Shown: positions 45,389 to 55,750 of the stretch, one piece after another | Position numbering within the stretch: position 1 is the first letter of the stretch | Layout of the letters: the number at the start of each line of letters is the position of its first letter | Source of the DNA: Dyella sp. BiH032 | Lineage (GTDB): Bacteria; Pseudomonadota; Gammaproteobacteria; Xanthomonadales; Rhodanobacteraceae | Direction: 5' to 3' | Length of the DNA: 64,000 nucleotides | NCBI RefSeq assembly: GCF_031954525.1 | Contig: NZ_CP134867.1 | Location: 4,216,001-4,280,000, forward strand | The notes under the pieces: model-generated | Told to the model about the DNA's origin: nothing | The model's input: only the letters and a program-made list of their open reading frames with translations | The model's database searches: none | Position numbers and translations under genes: made by a program

Positions 45389-46851
45389 GCCGCCTCCACG
45401 CCGAGCAGCGCCGCCAGGCGGGCGACGTCCAGGTGCGCGTCGATCGCGTCGGCAAGGCGCTCCAAGCTGGCCTCGCGCAGCGCATGCACATCGAGCGGCG
45501 CGGGCGCGTCCAGCCCGGCCCAGCACAGCCAGGCCTGCAATGCGGCGGGCTGGTCGAACAGGCCATGCAGATACGAACCGATCACCTGCCCGTCGGCCGA
45601 CATCGCGCCATCGCGCCGGCCATCGTCGAACACGCACGCCGGCGTGGCCAGGGCCGGGCCCTCGCTGCGTCCGCAGTGGATTTCATAGCCAGCGACGGCC
45701 GCATCGTCCAGCACCAGCCGGCCGGTCGCATGCCGCAGCTGCTTGCCGGGCTCCAGCACGGTTTCCATGTCCAGCCAACCCAGGCCTTCGCTGGAACCGG
45801 GCGGGCCTTCGATGCCGAGTGGGTCATGCACGGCGCGTCCCAGCATCTGGAAGCCGCCGCAGATGCCGATCACCTTGCCGCCATAGCGCAGATGCCGCGC
45901 GATCGCCTCCGGCCATCCGTTCGCGCGCAGCCAGGCCAGATCGGCGCGCGTCGACTTGGATCCTGGCAGCACGATCAGATCGCAGGGCGGCGGCGCATCG
46001 CCCGGCCCGGCCAGCATCAGTTCCACCTGCGGATGCGCGCGCAGCGCATCGAGATCGGTGTGGTTGCTGATGCGCGGCAGCGCCGGCACGGCAACGCGCA
46101 GCGCGCCGGCGCCGCGCGGAAGAACATCGCGCGGCAAGGCGTCCTCGGCCTCCAGGTGCAGGCCGTGCATATAGGGCAGCACGCCCAGCACCGGCTTGCC
46201 GGTTTCCCGTTCCAGCCACGCCAGGCCCGGCTGCAGCAATGCGATGTCGCCGCGGAAGCGATTGATGACGAACCCGGCGATCCGCGCGCGCTCGCTATCC
46301 GACAGTAGCGCCAGCGTGCCGACCAGGTGCGCGAACACGCCGCCGCGATCGATGTCGGCCACCAGCACGACCGGGCAATCCACCGCCTCGGCGTAGCCCA
46401 TGTTGGCGATGTCGCGGTCGCGCAGGTTGATCTCGGCAGGGCTTCCCGCGCCTTCCACCACGACGGCCGCGTAGCGCTCGGTCAATCGCGCGTGGGAGGC
46501 CAGCACCGCATCCATCGCGACTCGTTTGTAGGCGTGATAGTCCAGTGCATCCATATTGCCCACCGCGCGCCCGTGCACGATCACCTGCGCACCGACATCC
46601 GAGTTGGGCTTGAGCAGCACTGGATTGAAGTCGGTATGCGGCGGCACGCCGGCCGCCTGCGCCTGCACGGCCTGGGCGCGGCCGATCTCGCCGCCGTCCT
46701 CGGTCACCGCCGAATTCAGCGCCATGTTCTGCGGCTTGAACGGCGCCACCGCCACGCCGCGGCGACGCAGCCAGCGGCACAGCGCGGCAACCAGCGTGCT
46801 CTTGCCCGCATCGGACGTGCAGCCCTGCACCATCAGTACCCGAGCGCTCAT
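45376..46851 (-). CDS. cobQ: Cobyric acid synthase CobQ
   Basis: A 491-residue amidase of four corrin side chains. N-terminal dethiobiotin-synthetase-like ATPase domain ([28 protein letters not shown]) and C-terminal class I glutamine amidotransferase with nucleophile cysteine in [15 protein letters not shown] 46851 overlaps the preceding decarboxylase stop by 4 nt. Confidence 0.96.
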   Translation of the reverse strand: MSARVLMVQGCTSDAGKSTLVAALCRWLRRRGVAVAPFKPQNMALNSAVTEDGGEIGRAQAVQAQAAGVPPHTDFNPVLLKPNSDVGAQVIVHGRAVGNMDALDYHAYKRVAMDAVLASHARLTERYAAVVVEGAGSPAEINLRDRDIANMGYAEAVDCPVVLVADIDRGGVFAHLVGTLALLSDSERARIAGFVINRFRGDIALLQPGLAWLERETGKPVLGVLPYMHGLHLEAEDALPRDVLPRGAGALRVAVPALPRISNHTDLDALRAHPQVELMLAGPGDAPPPCDLIVLPGSKSTRADLAWLRANGWPEAIARHLRYGGKVIGICGGFQMLGRAVHDPLGIEGPPGSSEGLGWLDMETVLEPGKQLRHATGRLVLDDAAVAGYEIHCGRSEGPALATPACVFDDGRRDGAMSADGQVIGSYLHGLFDQPAALQAWLCWAGLDAPAPLDVHALREASLERLADAIDAHLDVARLAALLGVEAACAA

Positions 46852-47861
46852 GGCGCGACCTCTTGGATGTCATCAAGCATGGCGCGGCAACTCGCCAGCG
46901 CCTCCTCCAGCCGCGCGAACGCGGCCTCGTCGCCCGGCAGCCCGAAGCGCAGGCTGGCCGGATGTTCGAACAGGCGGACCCATACGCCGCGCCGCGCGAG
47001 CGCGCCCTGCAGCGCTGCGGCCCGCGCTATGCGGCACCACTGGAAGAACGCGCACCCGGCGTCGGGCATCAATCCATGGCGCGCGAGCAAGGCCGCCAGG
47101 CGCTCGCTCGCCGATTGCAGGCGCTGACGCTGCGCCGCCTGCCACGCGCTATCGCGCAGCGCCAGCTTCACCGCATGGCGCGCCGGGCCGCCCAGGCTCC
47201 ATGGCCCCAGCCGCTCATGCAGCTGCGCCAGCAGCGAAGGTTCGGCCATGACGAAACCGGCGCGCGCGCCCGCGAGCCCGAAGAACTTGCCGACCGAGCG
47301 CAGCACGATCAGGCCGGGCCGCGCAGTCCCCATGCAGAGGCTTTGCTCGGGCGTGGCGTCGATGAAGGCTTCGTCCACCAGCAGCCAGCCGCCGCGGCGC
47401 GACAACTGCGCGTGCAATGCCAGCAGCGCCTCGCGTTCGAAGCGCTCGCCGCCGGGATTGTTGGGGTGGATGAGCACGACCACGTCGTAGCGGTGCGCCT
47501 GCGCGAACAGCGCCGCGGCGTCGAGGCGGTCCACCGCGTGCCCTGCGCGCTCCCATGCCTGCGCATGTTCCGCATAGCCCGGCGCCAGCACGCCAACACG
47601 CGAATGCCCGCGCAAGGCCGGCAAGGCCTGGATCGCCGCCTGCGAACCGTGGACCGGCAGCAGCGACGCTTGCCCGTAGTACGCGCGCGCCGCGTCGAGC
47701 AGACCGTCGTCTTCTTCGGGTAGGCGATGCCAGACCGCTGCAGGCATTAAGGGCACCGGCCAAGCGAACGGGCTGATGCCAGTGGAAAGGTCGAGCCACG
47801 CTTCCGGCGCGATGCCGTACTCGCGCGACGCGCGGAGAAGCTGTCCGCCGTGTTCAAGCAT
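46848..47861 (-). CDS. cobD: L-threonine-O-3-phosphate decarboxylase (cobamide aminopropanol arm)
   Basis: A 337-residue PLP aminotransferase-fold enzyme. The start [23 protein letters not shown], and the PLP lysine in [18 protein letters not shown] match the CobD (Salmonella naming; CobC in Pseudomonas) family. It makes aminopropanol phosphate for the linker that CbiB attaches. It overlaps cbiB by 8 nt and cobQ by 4 nt. Confidence 0.92.
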   Translation of the reverse strand: MLEHGGQLLRASREYGIAPEAWLDLSTGISPFAWPVPLMPAAVWHRLPEEDDGLLDAARAYYGQASLLPVHGSQAAIQALPALRGHSRVGVLAPGYAEHAQAWERAGHAVDRLDAAALFAQAHRYDVVVLIHPNNPGGERFEREALLALHAQLSRRGGWLLVDEAFIDATPEQSLCMGTARPGLIVLRSVGKFFGLAGARAGFVMAEPSLLAQLHERLGPWSLGGPARHAVKLALRDSAWQAAQRQRLQSASERLAALLARHGLMPDAGCAFFQWCRIARAAALQGALARRGVWVRLFEHPASLRFGLPGDEAAFARLEEALASCRAMLDDIQEVAP

Positions 47862-48768
47862 GGCAAGGCTCCCACACCAGCGTCGCCGCCCACGCAACGG
47901 CCAGCCAGAGCAGCACGCCGCGGCGCACCAGCGCCAGCGCGGCCCGCACGCTTGCCGCGCCGGGATCGCCACCTTCGCCGAGGACGGGCCGGTGCTCCCA
48001 CACGCCTTCATAGGGCGCCGGGCCGCCCAGGCGCACCCCCAGCGCGCCCGCGCCGGCCGCCATCACCGGGCCGGCATTCGGACTGTCCCACTGCGCCGCC
48101 TGTCGGCGCCAGCAACGCCATGCGGGCGCACCGCCGAACAGCGCGTAGGTCGATGCCGTGAGGCGTGCAGGCAGCCAGTTGAGCACGTCGTCGGCGCGGG
48201 CCGCGGCCCAGCCGAAGTGGCCGTACCGCGCGTTGCGATAACCCCACATGGCATCCAGCGTGTTCGCCAGCCGATACAGCACCGCGCCAGGCGCGCCCAG
48301 CAGCGCGAACCAGAACAAGGCGGCGAACACCGCATCGCTGCCGTTCTCCAGCACCGACTCGGTCGCCGCTGCCGCGACCTCGCATGCGTCCAGCGCCGCG
48401 GTGTCGCGGCTTACCATGCGTCCGACGCGCGTGCGCGCGGCATCGAGGTCGCCGCGCTCCAGCGCGTCGGCGACGGGACGCGCGTGCTCGACCAGGCTGC
48501 GATGGCCCACCGCCAGGTAAAGCACCGCCACGCCGAAGGCGATTCCCGCGAACCCGCGCAGCTGTGACTGCGCGACACCCGCGAGGCCGACCAGCGGCAG
48601 CACCGCCAGCGCCCAGGCCAGCACGCCGGCACGGCGCGCGTCGCGGTAGAGCTTCTGCTCGATCCATCGCGCGGCACGCCCGAATCCCACCAGCGGATGC
48701 GCCCGGCGCGGTTCGCCCAACAGCCAGTCGCAGGCCATCGCCAGCGTGAGCGCAAGCGCCACGCTCAC
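47854..48768 (-). CDS. cbiB: Adenosylcobinamide-phosphate synthase CbiB
   Basis: A 304-residue membrane enzyme linking aminopropanol (phosphate) to cobyric acid. Typical motifs: [33 protein letters not shown], and [19 protein letters not shown] 48768 overlaps the cobB stop (GTGA). Called CobD in Pseudomonas nomenclature. Confidence 0.95.
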   Translation of the reverse strand: MSVALALTLAMACDWLLGEPRRAHPLVGFGRAARWIEQKLYRDARRAGVLAWALAVLPLVGLAGVAQSQLRGFAGIAFGVAVLYLAVGHRSLVEHARPVADALERGDLDAARTRVGRMVSRDTAALDACEVAAAATESVLENGSDAVFAALFWFALLGAPGAVLYRLANTLDAMWGYRNARYGHFGWAAARADDVLNWLPARLTASTYALFGGAPAWRCWRRQAAQWDSPNAGPVMAAGAGALGVRLGGPAPYEGVWEHRPVLGEGGDPGAASVRAALALVRRGVLLWLAVAWAATLVWEPCHA

Positions 48769-50060
48769 GGCAGGAACAACCGCAATGCCGCTTCCGGTGC
48801 GGACGGAAAGTAGAAGTGGACGAAGCTCGCGGTCAGTCTTTCGCGCCGGTAGATCGCTTCGCGCGCGGGGCCGCCGTCGGGATTCGTCGCGTGCGCCAGC
48901 GGCGGCTCGGCGATGTCCGCATGGGCGTAATGGAAGGTATGCCCGCGCAGCATGCCTTCGGGCAACGCGGCCGATTGCATGCCCAGTCCCCCCAGCCGCT
49001 CGCGCACCACTGCCCAGCCGCGCAGCAATCCGGCCATGGCGTAGGCATCGCCCTCGCTGGCAGCCAGTGCATCGAGCAGGCTCAGCATGCCGCCGCATTC
49101 GGCCAACAGCGGCTTGCCGGCATCCACGTGCGCGCGCAGCGCCGCGTGCAGGTCCGCGCGGCCAGACAGCCGCGGCAGATGCAGCTCGGGATAACCGCCT
49201 GGGAGCCACGCCGCATCGCAGTCGGGCAGCGCATCGCCCGCCAGCGGCGAGAACCACTGCAATGTGGCGCCCGCGCGTTCGAGCAGGTCGACGTTCGCCG
49301 GATAGAGAAAACAGAACGCATCGTCGCGCGCGACCGCAATGCGCCGCCCGGCGAGCAGTCGCGGCACCTCAAGCCCGGTGGCCTCGGCGAAGGCCACCGC
49401 TGGAGGCAGCGCGAGCTCCGCGTGCGCCTCGAGCGCGTCGGCCAAGGCGTCCAGGCGCCCGTCCAGCTCGGCCAGCTCGCCCGCGGCCACCAGCCCCAGA
49501 TGCCGCTCCGGCAAGGCCAGCGCCGGATCGCGGGGCAAGGCACCAAACCAATGCAGATCGGCCGGCAGGCTGCCTGCAAGCAACTGCGCGTGATAGCTGC
49601 CGCCGATGCGGTTGGCGGCCACGCCGTGCACGCGCAGTCCATCGCGGTAGCGGGCCAATCCGGTCGCGACGGCACCGAAGGTCTGTGCCATCGCCGAACC
49701 ATCGATCACCGCCAGCACCGGCAGGCCGAAACGCTGCGCGAGGTCCGCACTGGACGTGCCGCCGTCGAACAGGCCCATCACGCCCTCGACCAGAATCAGA
49801 TCGGCTTCGCCCGCGGCGTCGTACAAGCGGGCGCGCGCATCGTCCTCGCCGGTCATCCAGAGATCGAGCTGATACACCGCTGCGCCGCTGGCGCGGGCCA
49901 GCACCATCGGGTCGAGAAAATCCGGGCCGGTCTTGAACACCCGCACGCGCCGGCCGCGCCGCGCATGCGCGCGCGCCAGCGCGGCAGTGAACGAGGTCTT
50001 GCCCTGACCGGAGGCCGGCGCGGACACCAGCAGCGCGGGCACGTGGCGCACGCCGCTCAC
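48765..50060 (-). CDS. cobB: Cobyrinate a,c-diamide synthase
   Basis: A 431-residue amidase (CobB/CbiA). N-terminal ATPase domain with P-loop [16 protein letters not shown] and [23 protein letters not shown], and a C-terminal glutaminase domain with cysteine in [14 protein letters not shown] 50060 overlaps the cobO stop (GTGA) with AAGGGG 8 nt upstream. Its presence without corrin-ring genes nearby is noteworthy. Confidence 0.95.
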   Translation of the reverse strand: MSGVRHVPALLVSAPASGQGKTSFTAALARAHARRGRRVRVFKTGPDFLDPMVLARASGAAVYQLDLWMTGEDDARARLYDAAGEADLILVEGVMGLFDGGTSSADLAQRFGLPVLAVIDGSAMAQTFGAVATGLARYRDGLRVHGVAANRIGGSYHAQLLAGSLPADLHWFGALPRDPALALPERHLGLVAAGELAELDGRLDALADALEAHAELALPPAVAFAEATGLEVPRLLAGRRIAVARDDAFCFLYPANVDLLERAGATLQWFSPLAGDALPDCDAAWLPGGYPELHLPRLSGRADLHAALRAHVDAGKPLLAECGGMLSLLDALAASEGDAYAMAGLLRGWAVVRERLGGLGMQSAALPEGMLRGHTFHYAHADIAEPPLAHATNPDGGPAREAIYRRERLTASFVHFYFPSAPEAALRLFLP

Positions 50061-50674
50061 AGTTCGATCCCCTTCTGTGCGCGGATGCCCGCCTCGAACG
50101 CGTGCTTGACCACGCGCATCTCGGTCACCGTGTCGGCCATCGCCACCAGTGCATCGGGCGCGCCGCGGCCGGTCACCACCACGTGCTGGTCCGCCGGTCG
50201 CGCGGCCAGCGCCGGCAGGACCTGTTCCAAAGTCACGTATTGCTTGACCAGGGCGATGTTGAGTTCGTCCAGCAGCACGAAACGATAGCGCTCGTCGGCG
50301 AGCATGCGCGCCGCCACGTTCCACGCCGCCTGCGCCGCCGAGATGTCGCGCGCCTTGTCCTGCGTTTCCCAGGTGAAGCCTTCGCCCATCACGTGATAGT
50401 CCAGCATGTCGGGAAAGCGGCGGAAGAAGGCCTCCTCGCCGGTCGAGAAACTGCCTTTGATGAATTGCACCACGCCGCAGCGATAGCCATGCCCCAGCGA
50501 GCGCGCCAGCATGCCGAAGCCGGAGGAGCTCTTGCCCTTGCCGTTGCCGGTGTTCACCACCAGCACGCCGCGGTCGATCGTGGCGCGGGCGACCTTGCGG
50601 TCGACCAGCGCCTTCTTCCGCTGCATGCGTTCGCGGTGGCGTGCATCCTCGGGTGTTTGTTCCGGTCCGCTCAT
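50057..50674 (-). CDS. cobO: Corrinoid adenosyltransferase CobO/BtuR
   Basis: A 205-residue enzyme adding the upper adenosyl ligand to cob(I)alamin or cob(I)yrinate diamide. The P-loop GNGKGKSSSGFG begins at residue 43, and Walker-B-like VLLDELNIAL follows. It can serve both salvage and synthesis. ATG 50674 overlaps the btuM stop by 4 nt. Confidence 0.96.
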   Translation of the reverse strand: MSGPEQTPEDARHRERMQRKKALVDRKVARATIDRGVLVVNTGNGKGKSSSGFGMLARSLGHGYRCGVVQFIKGSFSTGEEAFFRRFPDMLDYHVMGEGFTWETQDKARDISAAQAAWNVAARMLADERYRFVLLDELNIALVKQYVTLEQVLPALAARPADQHVVVTGRGAPDALVAMADTVTEMRVVKHAFEAGIRAQKGIEL

Positions 50675-51246
50675 GCCCGCGCCCCTTCGTCCTGCGTGCG
50701 CGTCAGCCTCGCCAGCACGGCGTAGCCGGCCAGCGCGACTGCGACGTAGGCGAACGTCGTGCGCACGAACAGCGGACCCCATTGCCACAGGCGCGCCAGA
50801 TACTCGCTGAGGTTCGGATGCGCATAACGACCGCCCAGCCAATAGAACGAACCGTTGGAAATGGCGAACGACACCGACGCGGCCGCCAGCGCGACCGCGA
50901 AGGCGCCGGCAAGCGCAGCGGGCGTGGCCGACATCCGCGCGGACCACGCCCGCCCGGCGTACCACAGCACGGCATAGGCCGGCAGCAAGAAGGCATAGGC
51001 GGGCGTCACGCAGAAGTTGCTCACGCCCGCATACGAGACCGAGATCCAGTCCAGCCCCACCGCCAGCGCCATGAACACGACGAAGGCGAGGTGCCGGCGC
51101 AGCCACAGACCACCCAGGAAGAACAGCGCCATCGACGCATCCGGGAGATGCAACGCCGTGCCGAAATGGTGGAAGCGCGTGGCGATCATCAAGGCGGCCA
51201 TGGCGGCGGCGAACGGAAAGTGGAAGCGTGATGGCATGGCGTTCAT
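50671..51246 (-). CDS. btuM: BtuM-like solitary S-component for vitamin B12
   Basis: A 191-residue inner-membrane protein with about six hydrophobic spans. It lies between btuB and cobO. The segment SNFCVTPAYAFLLPAYAVLW carries a cysteine at residue 79, matching in place the cysteine that coordinates cobalt in the Thiobacillus denitrificans BtuM protein. BtuM proteins are ECF-type S-components that act without an ABC module. ATG 51246 is the chosen start. Assignment is by context, size and this motif. Confidence 0.8.
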   Translation of the reverse strand: MNAMPSRFHFPFAAAMAALMIATRFHHFGTALHLPDASMALFFLGGLWLRRHLAFVVFMALAVGLDWISVSYAGVSNFCVTPAYAFLLPAYAVLWYAGRAWSARMSATPAALAGAFAVALAAASVSFAISNGSFYWLGGRYAHPNLSEYLARLWQWGPLFVRTTFAYVAVALAGYAVLARLTRTQDEGARA

Positions 51247-51272
51247 GCGGCGATCCTCCTGGCGAATGGGTG

Positions 51273-53141
51273 TCACGGCGCGGGCCGGTAGCTCACACTG
51301 AGCATGGCCGTGCGACCTGGCTGGTTGTAGAAGGCGACGGTCTCGTAGTGCTTGTCGAGCGCATTGCGCACGCTCAGCTGCACCTGCCATACACGGTCGA
51401 GCGCGTAGGCCAGGCGCAGATCGGCCAAGGCGTAACCGCCCAGCCGCCGCGTGTTGGCAAGGTCGTCATAGCGTCTTGCGGCAGCATAGAGACTGGCACC
51501 CACGCTGAAGGCACCGAAGCTGCGGTCGGCATCGACGCGCGCACTGCGTCCGGCGCGCCGGGGCAGCAGCTTGTCGCGGTTGGCCGCGCTCTCGTTGCGC
51601 GGATCCAGCCAAGTGGCAGTGCCGCGCAGCGCCCATCCGGCCAACGTGGTCGATGCCACCGCTTCCGCGCCGCGGATGCGCGCGCGCTCCACATTGCCGG
51701 GCAAGCCGACAGAGGCGTCGTAGGCGATCAGGTCGCGGATGCGGTTCTCGAAGGCGTTCAACGACCACAGGCCCCACGCCGGAGTCCCGCGCAGGCCGAG
51801 CTCGTAGTTGCGCGAACTCTCCGGGCGCAGCGTCGGACTGCCATAGCCCGGGTAGTAGAGCTCGTTGAAGGTGGGCGCCTTGTAGGCCGAGCCCGCGCTG
51901 GCGGTGAGGCGCAGCGTGCTGGCGAAGTCCCAGCCCCACAGCAGGCTGCCGGTGGCCTTGCCGCCGAACTGCTGGTTGTCGTCGCGACGCGCGGAGGCCT
52001 GCAGCGACTGCGTGCCGAAGGTCTGCTGCCATTGCGCGAACACGCCGCGGTTGAGGCGGCGGTCGTGCGCGTAGTCCGTGCTTCCGTCTACTCGATCGCG
52101 CTGCCAATCGTAGCCCAGGCTCCACAAGCCGCCGCCGAGGGCGAGGTCGCCTTGCAGCGAACCGAGATCGCGGTGCGTGTCGAAGGTGCCGGCATAGGCG
52201 CCGTTCCAATAGTCGTCGCTAAGGTCCGCGCTCTGCCCGGCGCTCAGGGCCAGCGTGACCGTGCGATTCGGCCGCCAGCGCACGCGCGCACCGGCCACCT
52301 GCTGCACCACGTCGGACTGGTTGCTGCTGGAGCCGTCGTACTCGTTGTAGCCCCAGCTGCGCAGCCAGTGCGCATCGGCGTCCCACTCCTCGTTGAAGCG
52401 ATAACCGCCCTTGAGCGATACGGAGCTGTCGCGAAAACCGTCGCGGTCCGGTTCGTCGACGAAGCACCCCGCCCCGCGCGGCGAAGGCTTGCCGCGGCAG
52501 GCGTTGATGCCGTCGGTGTTCTCGTGAGTGGCCTCGACCGCATACCAGCCATCGCCCACCTTGCCGCCTAGTCCGGCCGCGCCACGGAAACTCGCGTTGC
52601 TGCCGTAGCCCAGGCTGAGGCTGGGCTCGAAGGCTCCACGCGGACGCCGGGTGAAGATCTGGATCACACCGCCGAGTGCTTCGGAACCGTAGAGGCTGGA
52701 GAAAGGCCCGCGCACGATCTCGATGCGCTCGACCTGATCCACCGGGATGTTCTGGATGGACGGCTGGCCGAGCGTGGCCGAGCCGATCTTCACGCCGTCG
52801 ACCAGCACGAGCACGTGGTCGGCCTCGGTGCCGCGCAGGAACAGCGACGTCGCCTTGCCGGGGCCGCCGTTGTTGGCCAGCGACAGGCCAGGCGTGCCCT
52901 GTAGCAGATCCGCGACGGACTGCGGCTGCAGACGCTCGATCTCGCTGCGGTCGATCACGGTGACGGCCGCCAGCGTGCCGGCCTGCGACTGCTCGGTGCG
53001 GGTGGCGGTGACCACGACGCCGCCGAGATCGCTCGCCGGCTCGTCGGCCAAGGCAAGGGAAGGACCAGCAAGGGAAGAGAAGGCAAACAGGGACGCAACC
53101 GCAAACGCGGGCCTGCGCGACAAGGGGAAACGCAATGACAC
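51273..53141 (-). CDS. btuB: TonB-dependent vitamin B12 receptor BtuB
   Basis: A 622-residue outer-membrane receptor. Signal peptide to about residue 32, TonB box GGVVVTATRTE at 40-50, plug with LFLRGTEADHVLVLVDGVKIG and IEIVRGPFSSLYGSEALGG, and a barrel ending VSYRPAP. Length matches BtuB (about 600). The start is GTG 53141 with GGAG 6 nt upstream. It is first gene after the cobalamin riboswitch. Confidence 0.96.
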   Translation of the reverse strand: MSLRFPLSRRPAFAVASLFAFSSLAGPSLALADEPASDLGGVVVTATRTEQSQAGTLAAVTVIDRSEIERLQPQSVADLLQGTPGLSLANNGGPGKATSLFLRGTEADHVLVLVDGVKIGSATLGQPSIQNIPVDQVERIEIVRGPFSSLYGSEALGGVIQIFTRRPRGAFEPSLSLGYGSNASFRGAAGLGGKVGDGWYAVEATHENTDGINACRGKPSPRGAGCFVDEPDRDGFRDSSVSLKGGYRFNEEWDADAHWLRSWGYNEYDGSSSNQSDVVQQVAGARVRWRPNRTVTLALSAGQSADLSDDYWNGAYAGTFDTHRDLGSLQGDLALGGGLWSLGYDWQRDRVDGSTDYAHDRRLNRGVFAQWQQTFGTQSLQASARRDDNQQFGGKATGSLLWGWDFASTLRLTASAGSAYKAPTFNELYYPGYGSPTLRPESSRNYELGLRGTPAWGLWSLNAFENRIRDLIAYDASVGLPGNVERARIRGAEAVASTTLAGWALRGTATWLDPRNESAANRDKLLPRRAGRSARVDADRSFGAFSVGASLYAAARRYDDLANTRRLGGYALADLRLAYALDRVWQVQLSVRNALDKHYETVAFYNQPGRTAMLSVSYRPAP

Positions 53142-53261
53142 TGGTGGCTCCTAGACCGCGCCTGCCCGCGCGGATCGCTGGGGATCGGGACAGGCGGAAG
53201 GAGCGCTGACGGACGCACGGATGCGGCTCGCCAGGAGCACGCCCACCGCATGTCCGGTTCG

Positions 53262-53452
53262 CCTCGAGGCCGGTCTCCGGGCTCGCGAGCGAAGGTCGGG
53301 GACCTTCCGGCGCGGCGCCTTCCCGTGCATGTCTGCACAGTGGCATTGGCCGCGCTTGTGCTCGCCTACCGTTGCGGGGGCAGCTCCGGCATAGCCGTAA
53401 AGACGGCGCACCGGATTCCCGTTTCAACCACCGGCCAAGCCGGCGGTCACCT
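53262..53452 (-). promoter_or_regulatory. Cobalamin riboswitch
   Basis: Minus-strand segments in order: GGTTGAAACGGGAATCCGGTG, GAGCTGCCCCCGCAACGGTA, the B12 box GCCAATGCCACTG (about 53338-53350), GGGAAGGCGCCGCGCCGGAAG, and GCGAGCCCGGAGACCGGCC near 53265-53288. It binds adenosylcobalamin and shuts off the operon. It leads btuB by about 120 nt. Between it and the divergent phospholipase gene, 53453-53644 shows no gene. Confidence 0.95.
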
Positions 53453-53644
53453 CAGGCGAGGGCGATAGTAGGGCTTGTTCACGCCGTTCGCCTAGTCCGG
53501 ACTGCCGTGGCGGACCGTCGCGAGCCATGCGCCTGTTCGCCGATCCGGCCGTTGTCGTCTTGCTGACGCATGCCTGGCAAGCGCTTGCAACATCGCCCCG
53601 CTTAGCTACGGCCGCCTGCGACAGGCGGACCGAGCGAACTCACC

Positions 53645-55657
53645 ATGAGCGACATCGATACCCGGCGGCGCCGTTTCCTGCAGATGGCCACCGCGTCGGC
53701 GGGCGGCCTGGCCGCCCTCTCCCTGCTGCCGGAGCCCTTGCGCCAAGCCCTGGCGGCGCCCGCGCCGGGCGGATCCGGCGACCTCACCGACGTGAAGCAC
53801 GTGGTGATCTTCATGCAGGAGAACCGCTCGTTCGATCACTACTACGGCAGCCTGCGCGGCGTGCGCGGCTTCGGCGACCGCGTACCGGCACCGCTACCCG
53901 GCGGCGCGCGCGACGTGTGGCACCAGCCCTATGCGGGCAACGCCGACGGTTACCTGCTGCCGTTCCGCATGGACACGGCCACCACCAGCGCCATCTGCGC
54001 CAATGCGCCTGCGATGAACTACCCGGTGGACACGGCGATCTTCAACAAGGGCAAGTTCGATGCCTGGAACACGGCCCGCGCGGCGGGGTTGGGCATGGGG
54101 CACTTCGAGCGCGCCGACCTGCCGTTCTATTACCAGCTCGCCGATGCGTTCACCATCTGCGACCACTACTTCGCCTCCACGCTGACCCAGACCAACCCCA
54201 ATCGCCTGCACGCGATGACCGGCAGCAATGGCCTGTCCGCAGGGCAATCCGCGGTACTCGACAACACCGAGCCGGCCGCCGGCTTCGCCTGGACCACCTA
54301 TGCCGAGCGCCTGGAACAGGCCGGCGTGAGCTGGAAGGTCTACCAGGAGAGCAACAACTTCGACGACAACGCGCTGGCCTGGTTCAAGACCTTCAAGCAG
54401 GCCAAGCAGGGCACGCCACTGCACGACAAGGGCATGGCCACCGTGCCGGACCTGGTCGCCGCCTTCGCGCAGGACGTGGCCGCGGATGCCTTGCCGCAGG
54501 TGTCGTGGATTGTCGCGGCCGACTATCTTTCCGAGCACGCCAGCTACAAGCCGGCCTACGGCGAAGATCTCAGCGCGCGCCTGCTGGCGGCGCTGGCGGC
54601 GAACCCCGCCGTATGGGCGAAGACGGTATTCATCCTCAACTACGACGAGAACGGCGGCTTCTTCGATCACGTGCCACCACCCACGCCTCCGGCATCCGCC
54701 GCCGACGGCCTGTCCACGGTGAGCGTCGCGGGCGAGATCGCGAACGGGCTGCCGATCGGCCTGGGCTTCCGCGTGCCGCTGCTGATCGTGTCGCCGTGGA
54801 CGCGCGGCGGCTGGGTGTGCTCGGAAGTGTTCGACCACACCTCGGTGCTGCGCTTCCTGGAACGCCGCTTCGGCGTGCGCGAGCCCAACATCAGCGCGTG
54901 GCGCCGCGCCGTCTGCGGCGACCTGCTCAGCGCCTTCGACTTTGCCAGCGCAAACACCGCCTGGCCAACCCTGCCTTCCACCAGCGGCTACACCGCCGAA
55001 GCAGACCTGCAGTGCAAGAGCCTGCCGGCCCCGTCGATTCCCGCCATGCAGGCCATGCCCGCGCAGGAATCAGGCACACGCCCCGCACGCGCCCTGCCCT
55101 ACGTACTGCGCGCGGAAGGTCGCATCGATGCCACCGCAGGCCGGTTCTGGATCGATTTCCGCAACGATGGCGCCACTGGCGCGGTGTTCCAGGTCTACGC
55201 GGCCAATCGCGACGATGGCCCTTGGCGCTACACCGTAGAAGCAGGCAAACAGCTGTCCGATTACTGGAGCGCTGCACGCTACACGCAAGGCGTCTACGAC
55301 CTGGAAGCGCACGGCCCGAACGGTTTCCTGCGGCAGTGGCGCGGCAGCGTAGCCACCGGCATGGGCCCGGCACCGGAGATCGCCGCCACCTACGAGCCAT
55401 CCGGCGGAAGGCTGCGACTCACCCTGAGCAACCATGGCGGTGCGAGCTGCACCGTCACCGTGAAGAACGGCTATCTCGACGGCGACGTGCGGATCTATGC
55501 CTTGGCGGCAGGCGCGAGCGTCGCCGATACGTGGGCGCTGGATGGACACGCCCATTGGTATGACCTCAGCGCGACCGTGGCGGAATTGCCAGGCTTCTGG
55601 CGCAGGCTCGCCGGGCATGTGGAAGATGGGCAGGCGAGTTGGAGTGAGCCTAGGTAG
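53645..55657 (+). CDS. Phosphocholine-specific phospholipase C, Tat-exported
   Basis: A 670-residue secreted phosphoesterase. Tat signal at the start (RRRRFLQMATASAGGLAALS, ending ALAAP). Catalytic domain with HVVIFMQENRSFDHYYGSL, SWIVAADYLSEHAS and YDENGGFFDHVPPP typical of the PlcH/PlcN family. Two C-terminal DUF756-type beta domains follow (about 480-570 and 590-665). It probably cleaves phosphatidylcholine outside the cell for phosphate or in host interaction. Start ATG 53645. Confidence 0.93.
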   Translation: MSDIDTRRRRFLQMATASAGGLAALSLLPEPLRQALAAPAPGGSGDLTDVKHVVIFMQENRSFDHYYGSLRGVRGFGDRVPAPLPGGARDVWHQPYAGNADGYLLPFRMDTATTSAICANAPAMNYPVDTAIFNKGKFDAWNTARAAGLGMGHFERADLPFYYQLADAFTICDHYFASTLTQTNPNRLHAMTGSNGLSAGQSAVLDNTEPAAGFAWTTYAERLEQAGVSWKVYQESNNFDDNALAWFKTFKQAKQGTPLHDKGMATVPDLVAAFAQDVAADALPQVSWIVAADYLSEHASYKPAYGEDLSARLLAALAANPAVWAKTVFILNYDENGGFFDHVPPPTPPASAADGLSTVSVAGEIANGLPIGLGFRVPLLIVSPWTRGGWVCSEVFDHTSVLRFLERRFGVREPNISAWRRAVCGDLLSAFDFASANTAWPTLPSTSGYTAEADLQCKSLPAPSIPAMQAMPAQESGTRPARALPYVLRAEGRIDATAGRFWIDFRNDGATGAVFQVYAANRDDGPWRYTVEAGKQLSDYWSAARYTQGVYDLEAHGPNGFLRQWRGSVATGMGPAPEIAATYEPSGGRLRLTLSNHGGASCTVTVKNGYLDGDVRIYALAAGASVADTWALDGHAHWYDLSATVAELPGFWRRLAGHVEDGQASWSEPR

Positions 55658-55750
55658 GGTGGCTTCGGCGACCTTCACGCATGCCGTTTCGAGCTCGCTG
55701 TACTCGAGGGAGTCTGGATTCGGCAATAGTTGCGTTTTGGCAAGCACCCG

